DNA from: an uncultured Gammaproteobacteria bacterium
GTDB taxonomy: Bacteria > Pseudomonadota > Gammaproteobacteria > Rariloculales > Rariloculaceae
Length of the DNA: 5,643 nt
Direction of reading: 5' to 3'
Assembly: GCA_946887385.1 (NCBI GenBank)
Contig: CAMPKU010000249.1
Location: 1 to 5,643 of the forward strand
The stretch's first letter is position 1. Each line of letters begins with the position of its first letter. This document shows positions 1 to 5,643 of this stretch, in pieces. A program made the position numbers and the translations under genes. A model generated the notes under the pieces. That model ran no database searches. It was not told the origin of the DNA and saw nothing but the letters and a program-made list of their open reading frames with translations.

Positions 1-2735
1 TTCTCCACGTCGAGATGGCGGCGCATCGCATCGCGCACCTCCTCCACGGTCAACGCCGCCACACGAGCCTCGAGCTCGGCGTCCCATGCCATCGTGCGCC
101 CCACGTGCGTCCACAGGCCGAGCTGGTTCGCCAAGCCGCCGTCTTCGGTGCGGCCGACCTGGCGCGCTTGGGCCCAGCTGCGCTTGGCCTCCGCGAACTC
201 CTCGGCGGTATAGCCGTCGCGGAGCACCGTCGCGAGCTCATCGCGGAACGACTCTTCGACACGCGCGGCATTCTGCGGCGCCGCGATCGCGTTGACCGTA
301 AACGATGCGGCGTCGCTGCGCGGCGACGCACTGAAGCCAGAGCTCACGCCGTAGCTCAACCCCTCGCGGCCGCGGATGCGGCTGAACAACCGCGACGCGG
401 CCCCCGATCCCAAGATGTAGTTGCCGAGCACGAGCGCAGGATAGTCCGCGTGCGAGTCCTGCATTTTAATCCGCATGCCGGCCAGGAAGAACGCGTTCTC
501 CTTGTCCGGCGTATTGAATTCTTGGGTGATCGGATCCGTCGCCAGATTGTCGTACAGCGTCAGCATGTCGCTGAACGGCTTCGGGCTGCGCCAGCCGTCT
601 AGGCGTTCCGCGAGCAGGGTGCGCACCTCGTTAGGATCGAAGTCGCCCACTACCACAACCTCCGCGTTCGAGGCGCCGAAAAACTCCTCGTGAAATTCGC
701 GCAGATCGGCGGCGGTCACGCCGTTGACGAACTCGAGCTCCTCGTCGAGCGTGAGCACGTAGCGGGGATCGTCGCGCGGATAGTTGCGGGCCCAGTGGCG
801 CCCGTAGGCGCGCCCGACGATGGCTTGCGGCTCGCTCCGTGACGATTCGAGATTCGTGATGAGCAGCTCCTTCAGCGTCGCGAGCTCGGCGTCGGAAAAG
901 GCGGGCTCGCGCAGCACTTCGATCGCGAGCGCGATCGCGGCAGCAAGGTTCTCGCGTGTGCTCTGGATGTTGGCGGAGGCGAGACCCGCGACGCCGCCGA
1001 TGCCGACCTGACTCTGCAAGCGCGCGAGCTCATCCTGAATGTCTTGCCGCGACTTCGAGCGTGTACCGCGCATCAGCATCTGCGTGGTCAAGCCCGCAAG
1101 GCGCCCCGGGCCGCGCAAGCTGCGCTCGTCGCCGTAATTCAAGCGGATCACCGCGTTCACGGCGTCCCCGCGCGTTTCCTTCGGCAGCATCACGAGCTTG
1201 ATGCCGCCGGGTAAATCCACGCGCGACGTGCGCGAGTCGATGTTGGCCGGCGTTGGGTCGAATGCCTCGCCCTCGGCGCGCGCCTCGTCGCCCTCGTAGC
1301 CTTGGAGCATTGCCGTGACGTCGGGCCGCGGCGGAATCTCGCTGCGATCCGGCTCGCCGGGAATGAAGAGCCCCACGGTGCGGTTCGAGCTCTTGAGATA
1401 CTCGAGCGCGGCTTGCTGCACGTTCTCGGCGGTTGCCGCGCGCACGCGGTCGCGGTCGAGAAACATCAGACGCCAGTCGCCGATCGACGCCCAGTTGCTG
1501 AGCTGGATGGCCACGGACTGCGAGTCGTTCATTTGCTGCTCGAAGCCGGAGAGCGCCTGGTTGCGAATGCGCTCCACCTCGTCGGCCGTAATCGGGTTTT
1601 CGGCGAGGCTGTCGATGGTGGCGACCATGGCAGCGCGCGCTTCCTCGAGCGAGCCGTCTGCGGGCAGCAGCGCGAAAAAGATCACCATGCCGGGATCGCG
1701 CAGCTGCAGCGCTTGCACGCCGATTTGCGATGCGAGGCCCGTTTCGACGAGTGCCCGGTAAAGCCGGCCCGAGGGCTCGTCGCCCAGCACCTCCGCTGCG
1801 ATCTGCAATGGCACGAAGTCTTCATCCGCGCCCGCAGGAGCGTGATAGCCCGCCATGAGGATTCGCACGTCGCCCACACGGCGCACGATGACTTCGCGCT
1901 CGCCGTCTTGCGTGGGCTCGAGGGTGTAATTGTCGCTGAGCTCCCGCTCGGGCCGTGGGATCGCGCCAAAGTACCGATTGATGAGCTCGAGCGCTCGCTG
2001 CTCTTCGAAGCGGCCCGCAACGACGAGCACGGCGTTGTCAGGCTGATAATGGCGCCGGTAGAACGCCTGCAAGCGTGGAATGGGCACGTTCTCGATGTCG
2101 CTGCGGCTGCCGATCGGCGATTTACCGTAGCCATGCCACAGGTACGCGGAGGAAAGCACGCGCTCGAACATCACGCGCGTCGGACTGTTCTCGCCTTGCT
2201 CGAACTCGTTGCGCACCACCGTCATTTCGGTATCGAGATCGCTGCGTGAGACGGATGCGTTGATCATGCGATCCGATTCGAGGTCGAGCGCCCACTCGAG
2301 ATTTTCTTCGGTGGCATCGAACGTCTCGAAATAGTTCGTGCGGTCCCACGAGGTGGTGCCGTTGAACTGTCCGCCGCGGCTGCGGATGGCGGCAAGAATG
2401 TCGGGAAATTTCGTGGAGCTTTTGAACAGCATGTGCTCGAGCAGGTGGGCCATGCCCGTCTCGCCGTAGCTCTCGTCCACTGAGCCGACGAGGTAGGTCA
2501 TGTTGACGGTAATCGTGGCCTTCGACGGATCCTGGAACAGCAGCACCTGCAGGCCGTTGTCGAGCCGGTACTCGGCAATCCCTTCTACGGTGGTGACGTG
2601 CGTGACGCCGCCGGCCGGCCCCGGCTGCGTCTGCGCTTGCGGTGGCTGCTCCTGCTGCGGGTCAGTAGCGTCACAGGCGGTGAGGAACAACGCCAGCGTG
2701 AACCAGCAAGCGCGAACCGCGCGCGGCAGTCTCAT
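1..2735 (-). CDS. M16 family zinc metalloprotease (insulinase/pitrilysin-like), putative lipoprotein, C-terminus cut by window edge
   Basis: The minus strand is open for 911 codons from ATG at 2735-2733 to the left edge, without a stop. The N-terminus has a basic start, a hydrophobic stretch and a lipobox L18-T-A-C21, followed by a Gln/Pro-rich tether (about 22-45), so a lipidated envelope protease is predicted. The first peptidase domain (about 55-200) carries the inverted zinc motif HLLEH: H97 and H101 are ligands, E100 is the catalytic base, and E177 in NEFEQGEN is the expected third ligand. A first M16_C-like domain follows (about 205-400, with HYQPDNAVLVVAG at 229-241). A second M16 half begins near V506, where the zinc motif is replaced by AGLTTQMLMRGT (547-558). 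The second M16_C-like domain holds REGLSY ending at Y795, matching the conserved R/Y substrate-binding region. Two-repeat family members usually run about 900-960 residues, so only a short C-terminal piece should be missing. Substrate is unknown; peptide or misfolded-protein degradation is the family norm. A divergent acyltransferase gene lies upstream. Confidence 0.93.
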   Translation of the reverse strand, partial: MRLPRAVRACWFTLALFLTACDATDPQQEQPPQAQTQPGPAGGVTHVTTVEGIAEYRLDNGLQVLLFQDPSKATITVNMTYLVGSVDESYGETGMAHLLEHMLFKSSTKFPDILAAIRSRGGQFNGTTSWDRTNYFETFDATEENLEWALDLESDRMINASVSRSDLDTEMTVVRNEFEQGENSPTRVMFERVLSSAYLWHGYGKSPIGSRSDIENVPIPRLQAFYRRHYQPDNAVLVVAGRFEEQRALELINRYFGAIPRPERELSDNYTLEPTQDGEREVIVRRVGDVRILMAGYHAPAGADEDFVPLQIAAEVLGDEPSGRLYRALVETGLASQIGVQALQLRDPGMVIFFALLPADGSLEEARAAMVATIDSLAENPITADEVERIRNQALSGFEQQMNDSQSVAIQLSNWASIGDWRLMFLDRDRVRAATAENVQQAALEYLKSSNRTVGLFIPGEPDRSEIPPRPDVTAMLQGYEGDEARAEGEAFDPTPANIDSRTSRVDLPGGIKLVMLPKETRGDAVNAVIRLNYGDERSLRGPGRLAGLTTQMLMRGTRSKSRQDIQDELARLQSQVGIGGVAGLASANIQSTRENLAAAIALAIEVLREPAFSDAELATLKELLITNLESSRSEPQAIVGRAYGRHWARNYPRDDPRYVLTLDEELEFVNGVTAADLREFHEEFFGASNAEVVVVGDFDPNEVRTLLAERLDGWRSPKPFSDMLTLYDNLATDPITQEFNTPDKENAFFLAGMRIKMQDSHADYPALVLGNYILGSGAASRLFSRIRGREGLSYGVSSGFSASPRSDAASFTVNAIAAPQNAARVEESFRDELATVLRDGYTAEEFAEAKRSWAQARQVGRTEDGGLANQLGLWTHVGRTMAWDAELEARVAALTVEEVRDAMRRHLDVE

Positions 2736-2741
2736 GGGCAT

Positions 2742-2747
2742 CCTCCC
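2742..2747 (-). promoter_or_regulatory. Ribosome binding site of the M16 protease gene
   Basis: The minus strand reads GGGAGG, then six bases (ATGCCC), then ATG at 2735. The spacer itself contains an in-frame ATG (2741-2739) that directly abuts the Shine-Dalgarno sequence. A zero spacer is too short for efficient initiation, so the ATG at 2735 is preferred. The two choices differ by only two residues (Met-Pro). Confidence 0.7.
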
Positions 2748-2799
2748 GTTCTTGTTCTTCAGCAAACTTAGCACGTTTTGCCGCACGCGAATTCGACTG

Positions 2800-2813
2800 C
2801 CGGCCTCGGCCGG
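2800..2813. repeat. Short GC-rich inverted repeat in the divergent spacer
   Basis: CCGGCC (2800-2805) and GGCCGG (2808-2813) are perfect reverse complements around a 2-base centre. A related hairpin, GCCGG-CCTT-CCGGC, lies at 2873-2886. They could be an operator or simply chance in GC-rich DNA. Neither is followed by a T-run in either direction, so they are not classical intrinsic terminators. Confidence 0.3.
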
Positions 2814-2959
2814 AGTTCGCGCCGCGCCCGGCCACCGTTGCCTGGGGCGGACCCAGCGGACTAGGATGCGGGGCCGGCCTTCCGGCAGAGGCTCAGGTGC
2901 AATAGAACGAGGAGAGGTGGTGAGACGGCCGGGTAGACTTCGAGACGCGACCGTTGAAA

Positions 2960-2988
2960 TTGACTCCTCGGGCCGTGCGCCGTCCAAT
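2960..2988 (+). promoter_or_regulatory. Candidate sigma-70-type promoter for the lpxL-like gene
   Basis: TTGACT (2960-2965) matches the -35 consensus at 5 of 6 positions. After a 17-base spacer, TCCAAT (2983-2988) matches the -10 consensus at 4 of 6. Transcription would start near 2995, giving a leader of about 30 bases before the TTG start at 3025. If used, this promoter excludes the upstream in-frame starts at 2866, 2917 and 2920. The sigma factor set of this organism is unknown, so the call is by E. coli consensus only. Confidence 0.4.
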
Positions 2989-3014
2989 CATCCGCGCAGA
3001 GGCCGAGCCGAAGT

Positions 3015-3019
3015 AAAGG
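3015..3019 (+). promoter_or_regulatory. Ribosome binding site deciding the TTG start of the lpxL-like gene
   Basis: AAAGG ends five bases before TTG at 3025. It is a moderate Shine-Dalgarno sequence with suitable spacing, and it supports this start over GTG at 3046, which has no clear purine-rich site in front of it. A stronger GAGGAG (2909-2914) lies five bases before an in-frame GTG at 2920 and is the main competitor. Confidence 0.45.
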
Positions 3020-3024
3020 CCCTT

Positions 3025-3957
3025 TTGGATGCGGCGCCCGAGCTCGTGCTGGCGCGTTGCCGCTCGCCGCGCTACTGGACCACCTGGTTGTTCGACGGTT
3101 GGCTGCGCCTGTCTGCGGCGCTTCCGTGGGGCTTCGTCCTTCGGTTGCACAAGCTGCTCGGCCGACTGTCGGGCGTGTTGTCGCGCCGGCGCAGGCGCAT
3201 CGTGCGGCGCAATCTGGCGCTGTGCTTTCCACACCTGGATGCAGCGGCAATCGAGGCCATTCTGGCGCAGCACTTCGCAAACGTCGGAGCGTTCGTCGCG
3301 GAGCTCGCGGTGGCATGGTACGGCTCTCCGGAGCGGCGCGAGGGTCTGTACCGAATCGAGGGCCTGGAGCATTTGCAAGACGCCGTCGCTCGCGGCAAAG
3401 GCGTGCTGCTGTATTCCGGGCACTTCACGACGATCGAGATGTGCGCGCCGGCGATCAAACCGCTCGTGCCGTTGTACGCGTTCATGTTCCGGCAGCGGCG
3501 CAACCCGTTACTCAATGCCCTGCAAACGCGCGGCCGCGGCCGTTACGCGCATATTTCGGTGGCGAACGACGACGTGCGCGAGATGCTCGCGATGCTCGCT
3601 CGCAATGCCGTGGTGTGGTACGCGCCCGACCAAGCGCGTGTCGACAGCGGCGAGCTGGTGCCGTTCTTCTCGCAGCCGGCTATGACGAGCACAGCGCCGA
3701 CCCGTCTCGCCCGAGTGAGCGGAGCCGCGATCGTTCCGCTGTTCTACCGGCGGCTGCCCGACGACTCCGGCTACTTGCTGCGCTTCCACGCGCCGCTTCC
3801 CGGGGTGCCGAGCCGCGACGCGATCGACGACACGGCGAAGCTGATGGCCGTGTTAGAAGCTTTCGTTCGCGAATGCCCCGAGCAATACTTCTGGACGCAC
3901 CGCAAGTTCAAGAATCGGCCAGGCATCGAAGACGCGTACCGCGACGGCGGGAGCTGA
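3025..3957 (+). CDS. lpxL: Lipid A biosynthesis late acyltransferase (LpxL/HtrB family)
   Basis: The product (310 residues from the TTG start) belongs to the LpxL/LpxM/LpxP family. These inner-membrane enzymes transfer an acyl chain from acyl-ACP to a hydroxyacyl chain of Kdo2-lipid IVA on the cytosolic face. Visible marks are PRYW at 15-18 leading into a hydrophobic N-terminal segment (about 17-50), a basic cluster and RRNLALCFP near 60-75, the catalytic HX4E motif (H133 in SGHFTTIEM, E138), NPLLNALQTRGR in the middle, WYAPDQ at 198-203, and PEQYFWTHRKFKNRPG near the C-terminus. From memory, E. coli LpxL has its catalytic pair at H132/E137, PRYW at 14-17 and about 306 residues, so the TTG start at 3025 gives almost the same numbering. 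No in-frame ATG lies between 2866 and the catalytic region; alternatives are ATG 2866, GTG 2917/2920 and GTG 3046. Family resemblance favours LpxL over LpxM, but acyl-chain choice cannot be read. The PEBP gene follows 79 bp downstream in the same direction. Confidence 0.92.
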   Translation: MDAAPELVLARCRSPRYWTTWLFDGWLRLSAALPWGFVLRLHKLLGRLSGVLSRRRRRIVRRNLALCFPHLDAAAIEAILAQHFANVGAFVAELAVAWYGSPERREGLYRIEGLEHLQDAVARGKGVLLYSGHFTTIEMCAPAIKPLVPLYAFMFRQRRNPLLNALQTRGRGRYAHISVANDDVREMLAMLARNAVVWYAPDQARVDSGELVPFFSQPAMTSTAPTRLARVSGAAIVPLFYRRLPDDSGYLLRFHAPLPGVPSRDAIDDTAKLMAVLEAFVRECPEQYFWTHRKFKNRPGIEDAYRDGGS

Positions 3958-4023
3958 CGCCCGAGCGGCGATTGCGCCGGCCGCCGAAAAGCACCATTCT
4001 CGCCGTCCGAGACCAGGCAATCC

Positions 4024-4029
4024 GAGGAG
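4024..4029 (+). promoter_or_regulatory. Ribosome binding site of the PEBP-family gene
   Basis: GAGGAG is separated by seven bases from ATG at 4037, a strong and well-placed site. It fixes the start directly before a typical signal peptide. The 79-bp gap after lpxL shows no convincing promoter (the best try is TTGCGC at 3972 with CATTCT at 3995) and no terminator, so read-through from lpxL is plausible. Confidence 0.7.
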
Positions 4030-4036
4030 CACGATC

Positions 4037-4600
4037 ATGCGACTGATACGAGTGGCCGCGCTGGCAATTCTCAGCACGTTCTGCGGCGCCGCGTTTGCGC
4101 AGGGTGGAGGCGGCGGATTCCGCTTGCCGCCGCTATTGATGGAAAGCACGGCGTTCCAGGACGGCGGCATCGTGCCGCAGAAGTATGCAGGCCGCGAAGG
4201 CGTGCAGCCGGGCTTCACGTTCTCGAATGCGCCCGACACTACCGTGAGCTACGCGATCATTTTTCATGACCTCGACGTCGCGCTCCAAGGCGGCACGAAC
4301 GACGTGTTGCACTGGATCGCCTGGAACATCCCCGCGGCGGCGAAGGGCATCCCCGAGGGACGGCTGCCCGAGGGCTCCGTGACCGGCCGCAACATCGCCG
4401 GCCAGAACTCGTATTTCGGTCCGGGCGCGCCTGCCGGGCCGCGCTATCACCACTACGTGTTCGAGCTTTATGCGCTAAGCGCCAATCTCGATTTACCGAA
4501 CACCGCGGGGCGGCCGGAGCTGCTGGCCGCCATGGAAGGCAAGGTCGTGGCGAAGGCGGCTTACGTGGGGCGCTACCGCAGCGATGCGGCGCCGCAATAG
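4037..4600 (+). CDS. Secreted YbhB/YbcL family (PEBP, Raf kinase inhibitor-like) protein
   Basis: This 187-residue protein belongs to the phosphatidylethanolamine-binding protein superfamily, in the bacterial YbhB/YbcL branch, whose physiological role is poorly defined. Residues 1-21 form a Sec signal peptide ending in AFA, with cleavage predicted before Q22, so the mature protein should be periplasmic or exported. A glycine run (23-27) follows. The fold is recognisable from F60-TFSNAP, the first ligand motif D78-L-D80, H92-W93 followed by NIP (97-99), YFGPGAPAGP (126-135), HHYVFELYAL (138-147) and a C-terminal helix with AMEGKVVAKA. The classic DPDAP motif is altered to DLDVA and the GPCPP motif to GPGAP; the D and H positions are kept. 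The only cysteine (C16) is inside the signal peptide and is preceded by Phe, so it is not a lipobox. The gene ends with two consecutive in-frame TAG codons (4598-4603) and converges with the dehydrogenase gene. The family assignment is firm; a ligand or partner cannot be inferred. Confidence 0.92.
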   Translation: MRLIRVAALAILSTFCGAAFAQGGGGGFRLPPLLMESTAFQDGGIVPQKYAGREGVQPGFTFSNAPDTTVSYAIIFHDLDVALQGGTNDVLHWIAWNIPAAAKGIPEGRLPEGSVTGRNIAGQNSYFGPGAPAGPRYHHYVFELYALSANLDLPNTAGRPELLAAMEGKVVAKAAYVGRYRSDAAPQ

Positions 4601-4624
4601 TAGCCGCACGCCGTAGCGCAGCGC

Positions 4625-5641
4625 TCAGGTTGCGTCTTTACGCGGAACGAGCACGGCGGCGCCGCGCAGGCGCCCGTCCCGCAACCGCGTGAGCGCCTCG
4701 TTCGCGTCCGCGAGCGCGAACGGCTCTACGGCGGGCCGCAGCGTGAGCCGCGCCGCAATGCGCATGAAGTCGGCGCCGTCGGCGCGCGTGAGATTGGCTA
4801 CCGATGCGATCGAGCGCTCTCCCCAGAGCAGTCGGTACGGGAATGCGGGGATATCGCTCATGTGGATGCCGGCACAGACCACGCGGCCGCCCTTACGCAC
4901 TACGGCGAGCGCTGCCGGCACGAGACTGCCTACCGGAGCAAAGATGATGGCGGCGTCGAGTGCGACGGGAGGCCGCTCGTCTGCTGCGCCTGCCCAAACC
5001 GCCCCGAGCTCGCGTGCGAATGCTTGGCCTGCCGTGTCGCCGGGCTTCGTGAACGCGTACACGTCGCGCCCGTCGGCGCGCGCCACCTGCGCGAGCAGAT
5101 GGGCTGCCGCCCCGAAGCCGTAGAGCCCGAGCCGCGCGCTTTCGCCGGCCGCGCGGTAGGCGCGGTAGCCGATCAGACCTGCGCAGAGCAAGGGCGCCGC
5201 CTCGACGTCGCTATAGCGAGCGGGCAGGGGCAGGCAGTAGCGCGCGTCGGCCGTCGTGTACTCGGCGTAGCCGCCGTCCACGGTGTAGCCCGTAAACGCC
5301 GCGCGCTCGCAGAGATTCTCGAGACCGCGCACGCAGTACTCGCAAAAGCCACACGTGCGAGCGAGCCACGGTACGCCTACGCGGTCGCCTTCGGCGAGTG
5401 ACGTCACACCGCGGCCGGCGCGCACCACGCGTCCCACGATCTCGTGGCCTGGAATCAACGGGTAACGTAGACCGGGCAGCTCCGCATCGAGCAGGTGCAA
5501 GTCGGTGCGGCAGACGCCGCAGGCCGCGACCCTGAGCAACACTTCGCCGTCGCGCGGCTCGGGGATCGGAACGTGGTCCGCGGACAGCGGCTGCCCGCGT
5601 GCGCGGACGCGCATGGCTCGCATCGTGGTCGCGGTGCGCAT
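4625..5641 (-). CDS. Zinc-dependent medium-chain alcohol dehydrogenase (TIGR02822-like zinc-binding ADH family); start near or beyond right edge
   Basis: This cytosolic oxidoreductase should interconvert an alcohol and an aldehyde or ketone with NAD(P)(H). Numbering from ATG at 5641, the catalytic zinc ligands are C44 (CRTDLH, with T46 and H49 at the proton-relay positions), H66 of GHE and C153 of LLCAG. The structural zinc site is C97, C100, C103 and C111. The Rossmann motif is GFGAAA at 175-180. The C-terminal half has LDAAIIFAP, GIHMSDIPAFPY (258-269), LLWGERS and SVANLTRADG (280-289), which resemble the zinc-binding ADH family TIGR02822 as I remember it. At 338 residues the length is normal. 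Start choice is uncertain: ATGs at 5641, 5623 and 5614 are in frame, none with a visible Shine-Dalgarno sequence. MRAMRV from 5623 looks most like relatives, and only two bases lie beyond 5641. The substrate is unknown. The gene is convergent with the PEBP gene, 24 bp apart, so it has its own promoter outside the window. Confidence 0.93.
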   Translation of the reverse strand: MRTATTMRAMRVRARGQPLSADHVPIPEPRDGEVLLRVAACGVCRTDLHLLDAELPGLRYPLIPGHEIVGRVVRAGRGVTSLAEGDRVGVPWLARTCGFCEYCVRGLENLCERAAFTGYTVDGGYAEYTTADARYCLPLPARYSDVEAAPLLCAGLIGYRAYRAAGESARLGLYGFGAAAHLLAQVARADGRDVYAFTKPGDTAGQAFARELGAVWAGAADERPPVALDAAIIFAPVGSLVPAALAVVRKGGRVVCAGIHMSDIPAFPYRLLWGERSIASVANLTRADGADFMRIAARLTLRPAVEPFALADANEALTRLRDGRLRGAAVLVPRKDAT

Positions 5642-5643
5642 CG

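Larger units (their letters stand above)
2736..3024. other. Divergent intergenic region between the M16 protease and lpxL-like genes
   Basis: This 289-bp spacer should hold the promoters of both flanking genes. Next to the protease gene is a relatively AT-rich stretch (about 2745-2797), but I find only poor matches to -10/-35 boxes for the minus strand there. The middle (about 2800-2890) is very GC-rich, with two short hairpins (2800-2813 and 2873-2886) and a GCGGAC direct repeat at 2847 and 2856. The lpxL side has a reasonable sigma-70-type promoter (2960-2988). The plus-strand frame of the acyltransferase stays open throughout the spacer and even into the protease gene, but that is expected at this GC content and is not evidence of coding. 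No independent small gene is convincing. Confidence 0.6.

Noticed and set aside
15..602. 195-codon open frame on the plus strand
   Set aside because: Antisense to the second half of the M16 protease; low-complexity Arg/Ala composition and no recognisable motif.
1302..2249. 315-codon open frame on the plus strand
   Set aside because: It lies wholly antisense to the M16 protease, whose catalytic and fold motifs are clear. The translated product is His/Arg/Ala-rich with no recognisable domain, as expected of a shadow frame in GC-rich coding DNA.
3966..3979. Hairpin CGGCG-ATTG-CGCCG just after lpxL
   Set aside because: Only a 5-bp stem, not followed by a T-run, so it is not a convincing terminator between lpxL and the PEBP gene.
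3057..4046. 329-codon open frame on the plus strand overlapping lpxL
   Set aside because: A frame-shifted reading of the acyltransferase gene, rich in Arg and Ala, with no family motifs. The true frame carries HX4E and WYAPDQ.
4082..4084. Cysteine 16 of the PEBP protein as a possible lipidation site
   Set aside because: It is preceded by Thr-Phe, and Phe at -1 does not fit a lipobox; the AFA-Q site five residues later fits signal peptidase I better.
4585..4596. 12-bp perfect palindrome TGCGGCGCCGCA near the end of the PEBP gene
   Set aside because: It lies in coding sequence with no loop, no T-run and no repetition elsewhere; such palindromes are common by chance at this GC content.
4862..5401. 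179-codon open frame on the plus strand
   Set aside because: Antisense to the dehydrogenase; its cysteines are by-products of the opposite strand and show no domain pattern.
1..5643. A new multi-gene system spanning the window
   Set aside because: The four genes are in three transcription units on both strands, each matches a known family, and no shared regulatory or repeat element ties them together.

Overview
The window is a GC-rich chromosomal segment with four protein-coding genes and no RNA gene, mobile element, CRISPR array or large repeat that I can see. It comes from a Gram-negative, outer-membrane-bearing bacterium: it carries a lipid A late acyltransferase and a putative lipoprotein with a clear lipobox. 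The proteins read like those of high-GC Gammaproteobacteria. That placement is an inference from protein style, not a phylogenetic result.

Layout. Positions 1-2735 (minus strand) are one long open frame, cut by the left edge. It encodes a two-repeat M16 zinc protease that looks like a lipoprotein, with the active site in the first half and a degenerate second half. A 289-bp divergent spacer follows (2736-3024). From about 3025 to 3957 (plus) lies an LpxL/HtrB-type acyltransferase with the HX4E catalytic motif; its start is not ATG and needs care. At 4037-4600 (plus) is a secreted YbhB/YbcL-type PEBP-family protein with a cleavable signal peptide. At 4625-5641 (minus) is a zinc-dependent medium-chain alcohol dehydrogenase, convergent with the PEBP gene across 24 bp; its start lies at or just beyond the right edge.

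How the genes relate. Three of the four products belong to or act on the cell envelope: a lipoprotein protease, an inner-membrane lipid A acyltransferase and an exported PEBP protein. The lpxL-like and PEBP genes are codirectional, 79 bp apart with no clear terminator, so co-transcription is plausible. The M16 gene diverges from lpxL. The dehydrogenase is cytosolic and seems functionally unrelated. This looks like ordinary housekeeping or envelope territory. I do not see evidence of a new defence, mobile or biosynthetic system. The points worth a second look are the lipoprotein sorting residue and single-active-site design of the protease, the non-ATG start and upstream promoter of lpxL, the altered ligand motifs of the PEBP protein, and the probable NADP(H) preference of the dehydrogenase.
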